From assembly GCA_034096865.1 (NCBI GenBank), contig JAWQFJ010026815.1, forward strand, positions 37,501 to 101,500: a stretch of DNA of 64,000 nt, read 5' to 3'. Made by a program: the position numbers and the translations under genes. The notes below the pieces were generated by a model. The model worked only from the letters and a program-made list of their open reading frames with translations. It was not told where the DNA came from and made no database searches. This stretch comes from Theodoxus fluviatilis (Eukaryota > Mollusca > Gastropoda > Cycloneritida > Neritidae). The first letter of the stretch is position 1, and every line of letters begins with the position of its first letter. Below are positions 13,092-25,189 of the stretch, one piece after another.

Positions 13092-13103
13092 ACCCCCCCC
13101 CCC

Positions 13104-13181
<78 letters not shown>

Positions 13182-13235
13182 CTCCTCTCTCTCTCTCCTC
13201 TCTCTCTCTCCTCTCTCTCTCTCTCTCCTCTCTCT

Positions 13236-13284
<49 letters not shown>

Positions 13285-13291
13285 GTGTGTG

Positions 13292-13332
<41 letters not shown>

Positions 13333-13578
13333 GTGTATATGTGAGTGTGCATGTGTGTGTGTGTACGTGTATGTGTGTGTGTAAGTGTGTATGTTTATGT
13401 GTGTGTATGTGTGTGTATGCAAATGTGTGTGTATGTGTGTGTATGCAAATGTGTGTGTATGTGTGTGTGTGCGTGTGAATGCATGTGTGTATGTGTGTGT
13501 GAATATGTGTATGTGTGTGTATGTGTGTGTATGTGTGTATGTGTGTGTATATGTATGTGTGTGTGTATGTGTGTGTGT
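13092..13578. repeat. Poly-C - (CT)n - (TG)n/(TATG)n compound microsatellite
   Basis: A C run (about 13093-13103), then (CT)n with periodic CTCC interruptions (13106-13280), then about 300 bp of TG/TATG/TGCAAATG units. TGTGTATGCAAATG recurs twice near 13415-13455. Confidence 0.97.
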
Positions 13579-14065
13579 CGGAAAAAAAAGTAGTCGAGTT
13601 GTATCGTTTGAGTCTAACTGACAACTTCCGATTTTGTGACAGCTTTTCCCACGATCAAATTTGTAACGATTAATCAGCCTACCAATACGTCTCCCCGTTT
13701 GTATCTTAGCCCTCCATTCGCTGCTGATTTGTTCTCTTTCCATAACACTTTTTACAGCATGAGTGCTATGTATCCCAGGACTCGATTGTGCTATGGCATA
13801 ATACACGAACATTAAAAAGGAAGCTATTAACGACCAAGGATCGAACACCTAATTTTTTTACCTCTGCGCCAGTGTTCTGACTACCGAGGAACAATAACCA
13901 TTGCAGGCTGACCATCCCTAGAACTTTCCACCCCGACAGTAATCCTCGCCTCCTTCCTACGCTAATCCATCTCAGCTGAGCGTTAGGGGGGCTTAGGGAT
14001 CGGAATGTCGGGGGATGAAAGTGGGCAGAGGGAAGGGAGAATGGCATCAACATGAGATGGGTAGT

Positions 14066-14067
<2 letters not shown>
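13579..14067. other. Unique non-coding sequence
   Basis: Apart from the tRNA-like stretch inside it I see no feature. Confidence 0.55.
13830..13895 (-). repeat. tRNA-like relic, possible SINE head (A and B box)
   Basis: Read on the minus strand it starts TCCTCGGTAGTCAGAACACT and about 40 bases later has GTTCGATCC. These resemble the D-arm/A-box and T-loop/B-box of tRNA-Asp-like molecules in the correct order and spacing. The anticodon region is replaced by an A run, and the acceptor strand complementary to TCCTCGG is missing. It is not a functional tRNA. A decayed tRNA-derived SINE or tRNA pseudogene would explain it. Confidence 0.35.

Positions 14068-14137
<70 letters not shown>
14068..14137. 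repeat. (GA)n microsatellite
   Basis: About 34 pure GA units. Confidence 0.95.
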
Positions 14138-14141
<4 letters not shown>

Positions 14142-15540
14142 AAGGAGGGGTTATCAGGTGAGCAGTGTGGGGGAGGGGGTGTCAGGACGTTCCCACCCTG
14201 CCATCAAGGCACGGAGGAGGACGACAGTCATCTTTGGGGATCGTCGCTAATGCAGTGATGGGCCCAGTCACCAGCACCCCATAACCCCCCCTCCCAACCC
14301 CCCACCCCCCCCCACCCCACCCCCATCTCTATTTCCCCTGGTCACCACAGTAGCTGTCCCAGGCGCCAGCATTGAACGTTATGGAGAAAATCTTTCGTCA
14401 GTTAGGGTGCAGCGAACGTTTGTCTCTATCCAACAGCGAGCCCGATGTCTTACTCCGCTAGACCCCGTCTCTGTCGGACACAGCTGTCGAAATATCAGTC
14501 CCAGATCAGGATTTTTTGTAGAGGGACGTGGAATGAGGAGGAAATTATTGAGGGGAGGAGGAAATTCATCTGAGCGTTAGTGTGAATTCTGAAGGACGAG
14601 GGCACTGTACATATAGACGGAGACAGTAGGGACGACGCGGTTCTAACTGAGGCGACGAGACATTATATCGCCGCGTTTCAAAGATCAAGTTGAAATGGTC
14701 AGTCGTCAATGTTCTGCGGTAGAATGTGTGTCGCCAAGTGTCTAGAGGTAGGCACTGTTAGTTATGTAGACACGGAAGCTCTGACATATCATGTGTTTAG
14801 CGATGTGCAATCTTGCCTAGTGTATCTTTGACATAAGTTGTAAAATGAATCGATGCCTACCAGTGGGGAATGTCCTTATCACACCAGGTAGATTATAGTA
14901 CTGTTTAAGAATAGACTCGGCTTTCTCATCTATCAATATATCCACGCTTTTACGTTTGTGGAACATAAGTGGAGCCATTTTAAAGCACTGGCTGTTGGCT
15001 ATTTTCGATTTTAAACGCTAGACATGATCTCGCAGCACTATTCTGTACAAAAGTACATAGTAAGGGGACAGAAAAAGGTAGGCTTCCCTTAGCGTTCTTG
15101 CAACCTGCAGAATCGATTTTGCAAGTCACTCATAATAAGTAATGCAATTAGCTTCAACCTGAAAAAGTTCTCACAAGCCTTCTCCTGAACGCAGAAGCAA
15201 ACGGAGGCACGAGAAAAAAGAGGAGGAAAAAAGTCCACAAAAAAGGGCTGGGACACAGGCATTGCAAGGACGGGCGTGGACCGGGAAGCCAAGACGGCAG
15301 GGGGCGTGGAGGAGCGGCGCCAGTGATGCCCGTGCTCACTCCCGCACCAGGCGGCGCTCCAGGAGTCTGTGACGTCACGGCGTGTCACGTGGTGGGGGAC
15401 GTCGGCCTGCTCTCTCGTGGCGGAGGGCGAAACCTCGTGATACCGGCAGGTGGCAGCATCGCGTCCTGTAAGCCTGGGAGTGAGGCATGCCGGGACTGCA
15501 ATCAGACTTCCGTTACTCTCCCCCCCCTCCCCCCGTGTCT
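14138..15540. other. Unique non-coding sequence
   Basis: C-rich at 14280-14335, otherwise unique. The right end (15260-15480) is GC-rich with several CpGs and carries the regulatory-like words listed separately. Confidence 0.6.
15344..15394. promoter_or_regulatory. GC-rich patch with CTCF-like, CRE and E-box words
   Basis: GCACCAGGCGGCGCT (15344-15358) differs little from the CTCF core. TGTGACGTCACGG (from 15368) contains the palindromic CRE TGACGTCA. TCACGTGG follows with CACGTG. Such spacing is common at promoters, but no TATA, Inr or transcript evidence can be seen. Confidence 0.3.
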
Positions 15541-15594
15541 CTCTCCTCTGTCTCTGTCTGTCTGTCTGTCTCTCTCCCCCCCCCCCCCCCCCCC
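15541..15594. repeat. (CTGT)n/(CT)n and C19 run
   Basis: A pyrimidine strand ending in a C run at 15576-15594. It also forms the left part of the polypyrimidine tract before the putative exon at 15632. Confidence 0.9.
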
Positions 15595-15631
15595 AATCCC
15601 CCCATCCCCTTTACATTTTTGTTTTGTACAG

Positions 15632-15805
15632 CATGAAGTTAGTCTCAACAAGGGCGGCGACACACATAAAAGCAGGAAAGGCTATAGTAATCAGATCTTC
15701 CACCAAGGCATCTTCGTTGATGTGACCAAGTCCACAGACTCGCGGAGCGGAGATGGAATAGGAGACGTGTACCAATATTTACTAGAGGAGGGTGTGTGGC
15801 AGTAA
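15632..15805 (+). CDS. Possible terminal exon fragment, GDGIGD-containing (speculative)
   Basis: A strong acceptor-like context (pyrimidine tract, then TTTTTGTTTTGTACAG ending at 15631) is followed by 57 codons in phase 0, ending in TAA. The composition is protein-like. Residues 41-47 read SGDGIGD; DGDGIGD/NGDGIGD is typical of the N-terminal strand region of GH13 maltases and SLC3 heavy chains. The tyrosine/proline-rich residues usually before it and the LDYL..LGV helix after it are not convincingly present, and the protein stops 14 residues later. It could be the end of an unrelated protein, a decayed exon or chance. The frame is also open leftward through the poly-C, which weakens the case. 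No polyadenylation signal is seen in the next 100 bases. Confidence 0.18.
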   Translation, partial: HEVSLNKGGDTHKSRKGYSNQIFHQGIFVDVTKSTDSRSGDGIGDVYQYLLEEGVWQ

Positions 15806-16204
15806 ATTGGGACTATTGATAACACCCTTCACGGAAAGTGGCCGTGAAGGAAATAATTCATTCTAGTTATGCAAGGAAAGTTGACAGTGGGCGGGAGGGC
15901 AAGAGTACGTACTGAGCAGCCAGAGGCAGGGTGTGGGAACCGCTGCTACCACGACGGCCATGACGGATGGATTGTGGTGACAACTGATAGTGGTGGTACT
16001 AGGAGGAAAGACTGGATGGGGTGGTGGGAAGATGGCGGCTGACACTGGGGTGGGGCTGGCAGCTGACGGGCAGGCAGACTGTGATGGATGACGCAGGGAC
16101 ACAGGGCAGTCTGGAACAGGTCATCGACCAGCCCTCACCCTGAGTTGGCCACTCTGACCGCTCCTTTGATTACATTCGGACATCCAACCAAAACTGAACC
16201 ACAC
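15806..16204. other. Unique non-coding sequence with a YY1 consensus
   Basis: AAGATGGCGGC at 16029-16039 matches the YY1 consensus AANATGGCGGC exactly. Otherwise I see nothing. Confidence 0.5.
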
Positions 16205-16205
16205 A

Positions 16206-16302
<97 letters not shown>

Positions 16303-16312
16303 GCGCGCGCGC
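16205..16312. repeat. (CT)n(CA)n(GC)n compound microsatellite
   Basis: CT units 16205-16230, CA units 16230-16300, then GCGCGCGCGCGC 16301-16312, with no spacer at either junction. Confidence 0.97.
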
Positions 16313-16389
16313 ACCTCCACTTCATCCACCCCCTCAACCTTCTTCTGTGTCCAACCATCTGAGCGACTTGCCCCTCCACTGCATCCTCT

Positions 16390-16492
16390 TCCCACCCCCA
16401 CCCCCACCTCCACCCCCACCCTAACCCCCACCCCCACCTCCACCTCCACCCTACCCCGCCCCCACCTCCCCCCCACCCCCACCCCCTCCCTA
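16390..16492. repeat. (CCCCAC)n hexamer-like tract
   Basis: CCCCAC and CTCCAC hexamers with one CTAACC interruption. The opposite strand is GTGGGG, with quadruplex potential. Confidence 0.85.
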
Positions 16493-17112
16493 CCTGTTCA
16501 TCGTCCACACGACTCTTCACCCATTAGCTGTTGCCATTCTCACTTACCTACGATCCAACTCTTTTGCGTTCTACCATAAAATATGCACTGTCCGATATCG
16601 ATAAAGTTTTGAAATGTGCTTCCAAATGTATGAAGAAGAGAATGTCATAAAATAATGTAGCAATTACGAAAAAAATCATGAGATATATTTCGTCCCCTTC
16701 GCATGACGATCTGCTTGCACTCGTCACATTGACGTACACGTTTGCCTAGTCACTCTCTATTCCATTTTCGTGTTACAATCCCAGCGGAGTTTTCCCCCAA
16801 CCGTCAACGCTGACGCCTACAAGCCAGGGAGATTATTTGCTTGTCCTCAGTGTATCGTTCAGTCCTCGCCGTCTCGTTTCCACTTTTCCTATACCATTAT
16901 TCCTAGTCGTGTCTCCTCTTTCTCCTGGGAAATAAGAGGTTTTCCGACTTCCATTTCCTTATTGAAAGACTGTCACTGTGTGAGCCGTGCACGAACAGAT
17001 TTTTCTGTTCCCAAAACGCTGACGATCGTGAGTCGCAGTTGTTGGGATGCGAGTTGTCTGATCACTATCTCTGGGTCATCAACTGTAAGTTGCCTGCCTG
17101 GCAAACGTGGTT
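16493..17112. other. Unique non-coding sequence
   Basis: AT-leaning to 16750, then balanced. No supported feature. Confidence 0.6.
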
Positions 17113-17133
17113 CCCCCCCCCCCCCCCCCCCCC
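17113..17133. repeat. C21 mononucleotide run
   Basis: An uninterrupted C run followed by T and CCCCC. Confidence 0.95.
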
Positions 17134-17171
17134 TCCCCCAATTTGGTACTCTCGTAATCATGCATGACTGA

Positions 17172-17365
17172 GTAAGCCCCCTTCGTCAGGGGAGACCACT
17201 AGGTAACAGTCGTTTCCCGCGCGCGCGTGAGTTATCTCTCTTCATCAGGTGAGATCGCTACATGACATCGCTCACCGCGCATGCGTTGTCTGTTATTCTC
17301 AGGGGAGACTACCCAGGTAACCCATATCAACGCATGTATTAGTTATCTCCCTTGATCAGGGGTGA
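17172..17365. repeat. Four tandem copies of a ~57-bp unit
   Basis: The landmark TCAGG(G)G(A/T)GA repeats at 17186, 17245, 17299 and 17356, giving periods of 59, 54 and 57 bp. Between cores the units share a CGCG/CGCATG segment followed by GTTATCTCCCTT. Copies have diverged considerably, so the array is old. The core matches single dispersed sequences elsewhere in the window (11759, 31275 on the minus strand). Confidence 0.7.
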
Positions 17366-17562
17366 CAACTCGAACTGCAGTGCGGACGGGGGAGCTGCGT
17401 CGTTGTACCCTGCAGCGCTGCGCGGAAGCTCGGGACTCCTGAACGTTCAGCACAGTGTGTACAGAGGGGCGGGGCGCGAGGGCGCGTCCCTAGTGACCAC
17501 TCAGCAGATTGGGGAGAGCTCTACGTCCTTGTGCCCCGTGACCCAGGCACAGGTCCAGAGAT
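17366..17562. other. GC-rich unique spacer
   Basis: GC-rich with several CpGs. No recognisable gene or element. Confidence 0.6.
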
Positions 17563-17634
17563 GGGGTGGGGGTGGAGCTGGGGGTAGGGCTGGGGGTGGG
17601 GCTGGGGGTGGGGCTGGGGGTGGAGCTGGGGGTA
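17563..17634. repeat. 12-bp G-rich tandem repeat (GGGGGTGGGGCT)n
   Basis: Six copies alternate GGGGGTGGGGCT with GGGGGTAGGGCT and GGGGGTGGAGCT. Four or more GGGG tracts lie within each 30 bases, so the plus strand is a strong quadruplex candidate. Confidence 0.9.
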
Positions 17635-17743
17635 AGCCGAACGGAGAGAGGGAAGGGAGAAGGGCCAGAGTTGCTCCATTAATTCTAAATGTTGAGGCCA
17701 AAAGACAAGAAGGCAGGAAGTGACACTGATTATTGTGAAATGT

Positions 17744-18915
<1,172 letters not shown>

Positions 18916-18972
<57 letters not shown>

Positions 18973-19013
18973 GACAGAGAGAAAGAGAGAGAGAGAGACA
19001 GAGAGAGAGAGAG
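18916..19013. repeat. (GA)n microsatellite with GACA interruptions
   Basis: A pure GA block of about 46 bases, then GA with regular GACAGAGA variants. Confidence 0.95.
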
Positions 19014-19640
19014 TGCTGACTAGATGACATGTGATAACATCTAACTGCTGCCAAGAGACGGACTACACGGCAGGGGAGGACGGGAGGGCCGGGGTGACAG
19101 ATAACTGTCTGGCATCACTCACACAAAGACTCTATAGTCCAGATAAACTCTCCCCTGCAGTCACATTTAAAGGCTGCGCGCTTCTGCCATCCGGATCAGA
19201 AGATAACCTCTTCATTCGCACATAATGACTGCCATTCCTGAGAACCTGAAAGTGATTTTCAAAACTCAGACTAACCCTGACGGGGGAATTTCCAACTGCC
19301 ATACCCCTGGTAGTGATGGTGACCGAAACCGACCAAAGTGAACGCTGACAGACAGAGCCGCGAGGCCTACGAGCTTTGGCAGGAGCTATGCATGCAAGAT
19401 GCATGGTCCTGATTGGAAGTGGGTGTGCCGACACAAGGTCCAGGAGTCATCTGCCGCTGGACGCGAGGAGCTCATCCAAGTTGCATGGACGTCTGGCTCC
19501 CGCGCCCTCACAAGAGAGATGGCTGACTGACAACACAGAGGCAAGGGCGATAACTGCGGTAATAACCAGGGACAATAAGCCTTCTGTTTGAACGGGGAAG
19601 AGAAGGGCTGGAAGTAGAGAGGAATGGGGAATGACCACCC
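19014..19640. other. Unique non-coding sequence
   Basis: Balanced composition. No supported feature. Confidence 0.6.
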
Positions 19641-20400
19641 ATCCTGCTGCATCTAGGGCTGTGAACTGTTCATGCAATATTCAGACGTGGTGGACAGTGG
19701 ATGGATGTGTGGATTGCTCTGCACAGACTCGCCGGCAAGCAACTGGGAGGGAGAATGGATGAGTCTGATAAAAATTCCGGTGTTCCAGACACGCTGTGCG
19801 GCAGGGGATGGATAAAGAGCTTTGGGGAAGAAGAGGAACGGGGAAAGGAGGGGTTGGGGAGCTAGTGGGAGGGGGGAGGAGGGGGAGCATGGACTACCAT
19901 GGTGCTGACCGCTGGCTGTCAGACTGGTCAGCAGGGAGGGCCGTCTGAGTGGCTCTCATAGGAAAGGTGTCAGAGCCTCAGAGTGGGGATGGACGAGCCA
20001 GATAAAAATTCTCCACCAGCAGACACGTCTGGCGGAAGGGATAGAAGGAGAGAAAATGGGAGCCTGGGAAGAAGTGGGGGATGGTGGCTGGGGTAAGGCG
20101 GACCAGAAAAGGAAGGAAGACGACAGGGTGGAGGAAGGCTTAGACGAGTCTGGAAAGGGTTGGGGACGAAGGTGGCAAGGTACGGCAGACGGTGAGAAGA
20201 GAAGAAAGTGAGTGGGTGGACGTTTAAAGGGTCTGGCTGGCACATCAAGGAGAAGTGACGCTTTCCCATGCGAGAGCGGTCCGGCTGTCTGGCTGGCTGT
20301 CTGGTGCTGCCGATGGTGGATGGACGGGATCCTGATAAAAATGTCCGCTGCTTCAAGATTTGGTTTGATCATGGAGCGCTGAGCAGACGGTGGAAAGATG
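19641..20400. repeat. Degenerate triplicated segment with GATAAAAAT core
   Basis: Three diverged copies carry GGATGRRYGRG...GATAAAAATT/GT, with GATAAAAAT at 19767, 20001 and 20334. In the first two it is followed by CAGACACG, a GCGG or GGCGGAAGGG box and a GGGGAAGAAG purine stretch. The spacing (234 and 333 bp) indicates old tandem duplication with indels. Each core also contains a GATA-factor word. Confidence 0.55.
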
Positions 20401-20615
20401 TTGACGCTTTCTGCAACTGCGATACGGCCTGTCTATCCCCTCACCCCTGGCAGGACCTTACAGTAGTCCCTTTGTCTCTGAAGGTCTGTCTTCCCTCCCC
20501 TCTCTCCTTTCGCCTCGTCATGGCCTCTCCTGCTCCATTTCCACTTTTCACGCCGTCCCCTCTCTCTTGTGATGTGCCAAGTCGAGACTAGTGGGGCCTT
20601 TCTGTCTGATAAACG
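20401..20615. other. Unique spacer
   Basis: C/T-leaning sequence with no feature seen. Confidence 0.6.
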
Positions 20616-20732
20616 TGAGAGAGAGAGAGAGTGTGAGAGAGAAAGAGAGAGAGAGAGAGGGAGAGAGAGAGAGAGGGAGAGAGAGAGAGAGAGAAAGAAA
20701 GAGAGAAAAAGAAAGAGAGAAAGAGAGAGAGG

Positions 20733-20769
<37 letters not shown>

Positions 20770-20793
20770 CAGACAGACAGACAGACAGACAGA
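20616..20793. repeat. (GA)n with interruptions, ending in (CAGA)n
   Basis: GA units with GGGA and GAAA variants, then about seven CAGA units (20766-20793) at the edge of the repeat-free island. Confidence 0.95.
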
Positions 20794-21094
20794 CTGTGAC
20801 GTGATTGGTTGGTGTGTATATGGATAATCTTTATCACCATTGACTATCATATACTACTATCCACAAGGTTTTCATCCAAAACCCAGTCCCCATGTTTCTG
20901 CAACCATAAATAATGTAAAAAGGGGAGAAACAACAACAAAAATAGACAACTGAGGAGCAAATTCAATTTCAATAATAAGTTTAATCAATAATAACCATCA
21001 AAAGAAAAGCCCAACCCAAAAATGGCCACCCCAAAAACAATAACACACTCCAGACTTCACACGAGCCCAATGTAAACACTCGCTCGCCCCAAGC

Positions 21095-21141
21095 GGGCGG
21101 GGTTTTACCGGCTTCTCAGAAGCGGCTCGGGCTCGGCCAAT
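21095..21141. promoter_or_regulatory. GC box and CCAAT box pair
   Basis: GGGCGGGG (21095-21102) and GGCCAATCA (CCAAT at 21137-21141) lie 35 bases apart with a 13-bp palindrome between. This is promoter-like, but orientation and start site are undetermined. Confidence 0.25.
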
Positions 21142-22048
21142 CACAGCAGCCGCTGAGGCTGACCTGAGCTCCGAGCCATAATTAGCATACAACAACAGCA
21201 CGCTGTCCTGCTTGTGAATGGGTTCACTCTTACAGTGACGGAAAAAGGCGTTCTCGCTCCGCTAACACGGTAGCGGCAGAAAGAAGATGAAGTGACAATC
21301 AGTAAAACTCAATTCTCCAGACAAGAATTAGTTCAAGCATACAGTGGCTCAAAGTTCCAATCGTACCTTCTTGCAGCAAGGCAGGGGATAGCGTCTCTAC
21401 TAAACCTTCTGCTCAGGCTTACTCGGATAGCGTCTCTACTAACTGTCCAGATTGGTTTGACAACCACTTACTAATAGGCACTTCAGCAACACTAGGATCA
21501 CAGTTCATCACGAGTTCAGCTGTCGACCTCGACGGGTAAAGATTTATAAAAAAGCCAATGCTTACCAAAGTTGTCTCTCTTTCCACAAGAAGACACACAC
21601 ATAAATCCGACTCAGCCAACCCTCTGTATCCTCAGTGTTGGGAGCGCTTGAGGTTCCGACCTCAGGCCTCCCAGTCTCAGTAGCGTCTCTGGTAATCCGG
21701 ATGAGAACAGTCCTCTCACCCCCCTTCAGTAGGTGGCTCCAGGCACCCGGGCTCCTCTCAGCAAGTGGTCCCCAGTAGGTCGAGTCACTCCGGCGACTCG
21801 AGGATTTCCCCAGCAGACAAGCGGCAGATGTCCGGCGGTGGCAGCAGCAAACAATCGGTCCAGGGATGACCTGCCTACTCCAACCCTAGACAAAAGCTTT
21901 ACTCACTAGACCCGTGACTACTCTGGCGAGTCACACTATCGCACAGCACGGTGCGTTACAAAAGAAAGCGAGGAAATGTTCTATAGGCAGAGCGTCTATC
22001 AATTGACCTTGACCCCTCCTAACATTCCTGACCTCTACTATGTGGTCA

Positions 22049-22111
22049 TAGGCGCGTGCCTACCGCAATCCACACGCCTAGCGTGTTACGCGTCAACCTA
22101 CGCATATAGGT
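22049..22111. repeat. Three short hairpins at ~24-bp spacing
   Basis: TAGGC-GCGT-GCCTA (22049-22062), CACGC-CTA-GCGTG (22073-22085) and ACCTA-CGCATA-TAGGT (22096-22111) are each perfect 5-bp inverted repeats. Their centres are about 23.5 and 24.5 bp apart. Confidence 0.7.
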
Positions 22112-23266
22112 GAGGACGAATTCTCTTACAGGGCATATCAGTGAATTATAGACTGCTCCATAGCATCTTTTACGTTTACTCCTGAGTCCTGACAAAGCAA
22201 CTTATGCTCAGCGACACATAGCACGTAAGTCCAACACCTAGTATCCTGTACTCATTTGCTTCCCAGAAGGCAATACAGATACGACAGAAGGATAGTACCC
22301 ACTACAGATCCTCCCTTAATTCCTATCACTCTCATAGACGTGATAATCATGGAATTAAACTGACAAAAGAGTAAGCCCCTTAGGCTCTCTAAGAAATGAC
22401 TGAACGAATCAAGGAAATCAAGGAATTCAAGGAATCTGGAAGAGACAAAGGCATGTGTCACACACGGTAACCACAATCGGCCCACTCTCACTCATCATTC
22501 ATTCAGCGGCATGGCCCAGAATCGAGAATGATGAAAAACACGCCCTAACGTGGCGTTATTCAGAGAAACCCATGTGTTTTACTTCCCCCCGTTAATCTTG
22601 AGTGGCGCATTCCCTTTTTCCCATACCTTTTCACAGAGCAACTCGATGGCGAAACAAGAGATAAGTTTTTCCCGCCCAACTCCCATTCAACGGCTCAACA
22701 TCATGGCGTTTCCCCCCTCTCCCAATTAATTCCGATTAATTTACAACCCAACCAACATACCTCATGCAGATTCTTGAAAACGATGGTCGTCACCCTCGCA
22801 GTGGTGCCCAACAGCAACTAGGTGCTAGCACACGCATGAGGCGGCATGCCTACACACGTGCCTATAGCGGAGTGCGCTAACGACACATCTGCTCGCTCAA
22901 ACAGCAAGCGGTGAAGTGACTCCAGAAGGCGCCAAAACGCTTAACGGCCAGCGTCCTCGATCTCATTAGCCAATGAAATCATTCGATACCTCTGATCACG
23001 AGGTCATAGCACGCGGACAAACACGTGCGGGGACAAAGTCCACAGACTCATCTCCATGACCTTAGGAAAAGAACATTCTATCAACCCCCCTGTTCACGGT
23101 GAAAACACCCTCCCACCCTCCAGGCGGGTAGTAACCGGCCGTGCCCTCTGACCCAAGTTACTAAAAATAACGCCCAGCGTCCGTCCTTAACGTACCAGTC
23201 AAAGACAATTGAACAATTTAGGATTCTTTATTCTTTCCTTTCTCTTCCCTTGCGCAATCTTGCGAC

Positions 23267-23628
<362 letters not shown>

Positions 23629-25189
23629 AAAAAAATGTCTTCTTTCGAAAATCTGTTAATGCTTCCTCGTCTTCAGCTCTTCCTTGCGTTAATTACCTCA
23701 GCCCGCTCTTTGTTTCTTCTGTAATTACTCCCATTTGTCACAGGACCTGGCGCTGGGAGAGAGCCCCCATGCTGTAGAATGAGAAAGGACAGTCTGACGC
23801 AACCTACCGTGATTGGATATTCTCTCTCTCCATTTCGCCCTGTTTTTACAGCCTTTCGTGCATCAGGAGCGAAAATTATCAGTGCATTATCTGTTCCTCC
23901 TGTCCTCCCTCCTGTCTGCTTTCTTCAGCCTCAAAAACACCGGGTCCTTTTCCAGCGCCGCGTGGCAGCGTTGTTTTAGCGCAGCTCTGTGGCTGCGAAC
24001 ATGCATTTGGCGACCTTCTAGAGAACGCCCTCAAATAGGCACTTGGACAGGAACACAATGGTGCTGTGCAGAACGACTGTGCACGATGTCAAAACGCAGT
24101 TGATTACCGCTTAACGTCTGCGGGTGCAAGATCAAAATAATCTCGTAACAGTGCAGGAAAAACAAGGCTTAAGTTCGTAAAACAAGTTTCGAGAAAACGC
24201 TGAGTAAAGTTATCGTATACATACACATTTTCCGGAAATGAGTGTCACTGTTAAAAACCTTTTTCTGTATGAACATGCTGTTTTTTCTTGAATATACATG
24301 AATGAATAAATAATATTGTGGTTGAATTTCATTTGTCATTTTTCGTCCTTAGGAATTGTATTCTCCTGCACGGTCACATACAGTATATGCCAACTGCAAT
24401 CACTATTTAACCCAATCAATGGCTCACTACGTCCACAGTGTTAATATCTCTTAAGTTCACGCCAAAGTTTTCAAACGAAGTTACTGTCTACGAATTACCT
24501 CATGTTAAGCTTTGTCGTCGAACATTAACAACTGAAACCTGAAAATGTGGTCAAAATATTTACGTGTCTCATAGAAACTTCAACACAGAAAGGGAGGTAA
24601 GGTGATTCAAGGTATCAACCATGAAATAAACAAGGATTGGGTACTTTGTTCTCCACAAAATTTGATACTATTTTCCACAGTGAATACATACTTTAAGCCT
24701 ACTGTTCTGTTTATGCTATCTGCATTCTATGACTTTGTGATGATCTGACATGATGCGATTAATAATTAAGCGAAATGTCGAATGGTTTGTGGTGGCCATA
24801 TGCATGAATTGTTTTGATGTATTGGACACTGAATCCCACTGATACCAACCCTTGAGTTGTAGGAAGGATGTCCCTGTAAAAAATTCATGGCCGATTCACT
24901 CTTTTGTCCGGATTCTTTTGTTCTGTATTTTACATCTTTGATATAAATGGCAAACACCGGGGGGCACCGATGTCTCCTGAGAGAGATTTGACGTGCGGCA
25001 CGAAATATGATTTGTCAGAATGGGAAGACATTTGTAATTCAATTTGCGCACTGACCCTACCGTGGCCTGCTCAAACTGCAACAGCCATTAGAGAACTCTA
25101 TTTTGTGATTGCTCATTTGGAATAATGCACGAATGATAGGAGGCTGTGGGGAGGACGGGCAAAATTCCCCTACCACAGTCCATTTCCAA
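23629..25189. other. Unique non-coding sequence
   Basis: AT-rich from 24100 to 24900. No gene or repeat seen. A GTTTTTACAG acceptor-like word ends near 23851 without a convincing exon. Confidence 0.6.

Larger units (their letters stand above)
20795..23265. other. 2.47-kb microsatellite-free island, possible old insertion
   Basis: This block differs from its surroundings. It has no microsatellite over its whole length, with an A- and C-rich plus strand. (CAGA)n lies on both flanks (20766-20793 and 23268 onward). Inside are a direct repeat of GGATAGCGTCTCTACTAA (21386 and 21425) with looser copies near 21680 and 21988, a palindrome GCTTCTCAGAAGC (21111-21123), hairpins near 21780-21932, and two palindrome clusters (22049-22111, 22822-22860). 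No polymerase, integrase or transposase frame is visible. A solo LTR, a non-autonomous element inserted in a CAGA array, or simply conserved unique DNA are all possible. Clean termini and a target duplication could not be identified. Confidence 0.4.

Noticed and set aside
20268..20500. KIWFDHGALSRRWK in a plus-strand frame, reminiscent of the homeodomain recognition helix KIWFQNRRMKWKK
   Set aside because: Only the KIWF and scattered basic residues match, the preceding 45 residues show no homeodomain helices, and the DNA belongs to the triplicated GATAAAAAT repeat.
22252..22491. 79-residue minus-strand frame with FLEFLDFLDSF repeats inside the island
   Set aside because: The repeats come from a 9-10 bp AAGGAATTC-type tandem (about 22400-22440). 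There is no family match.
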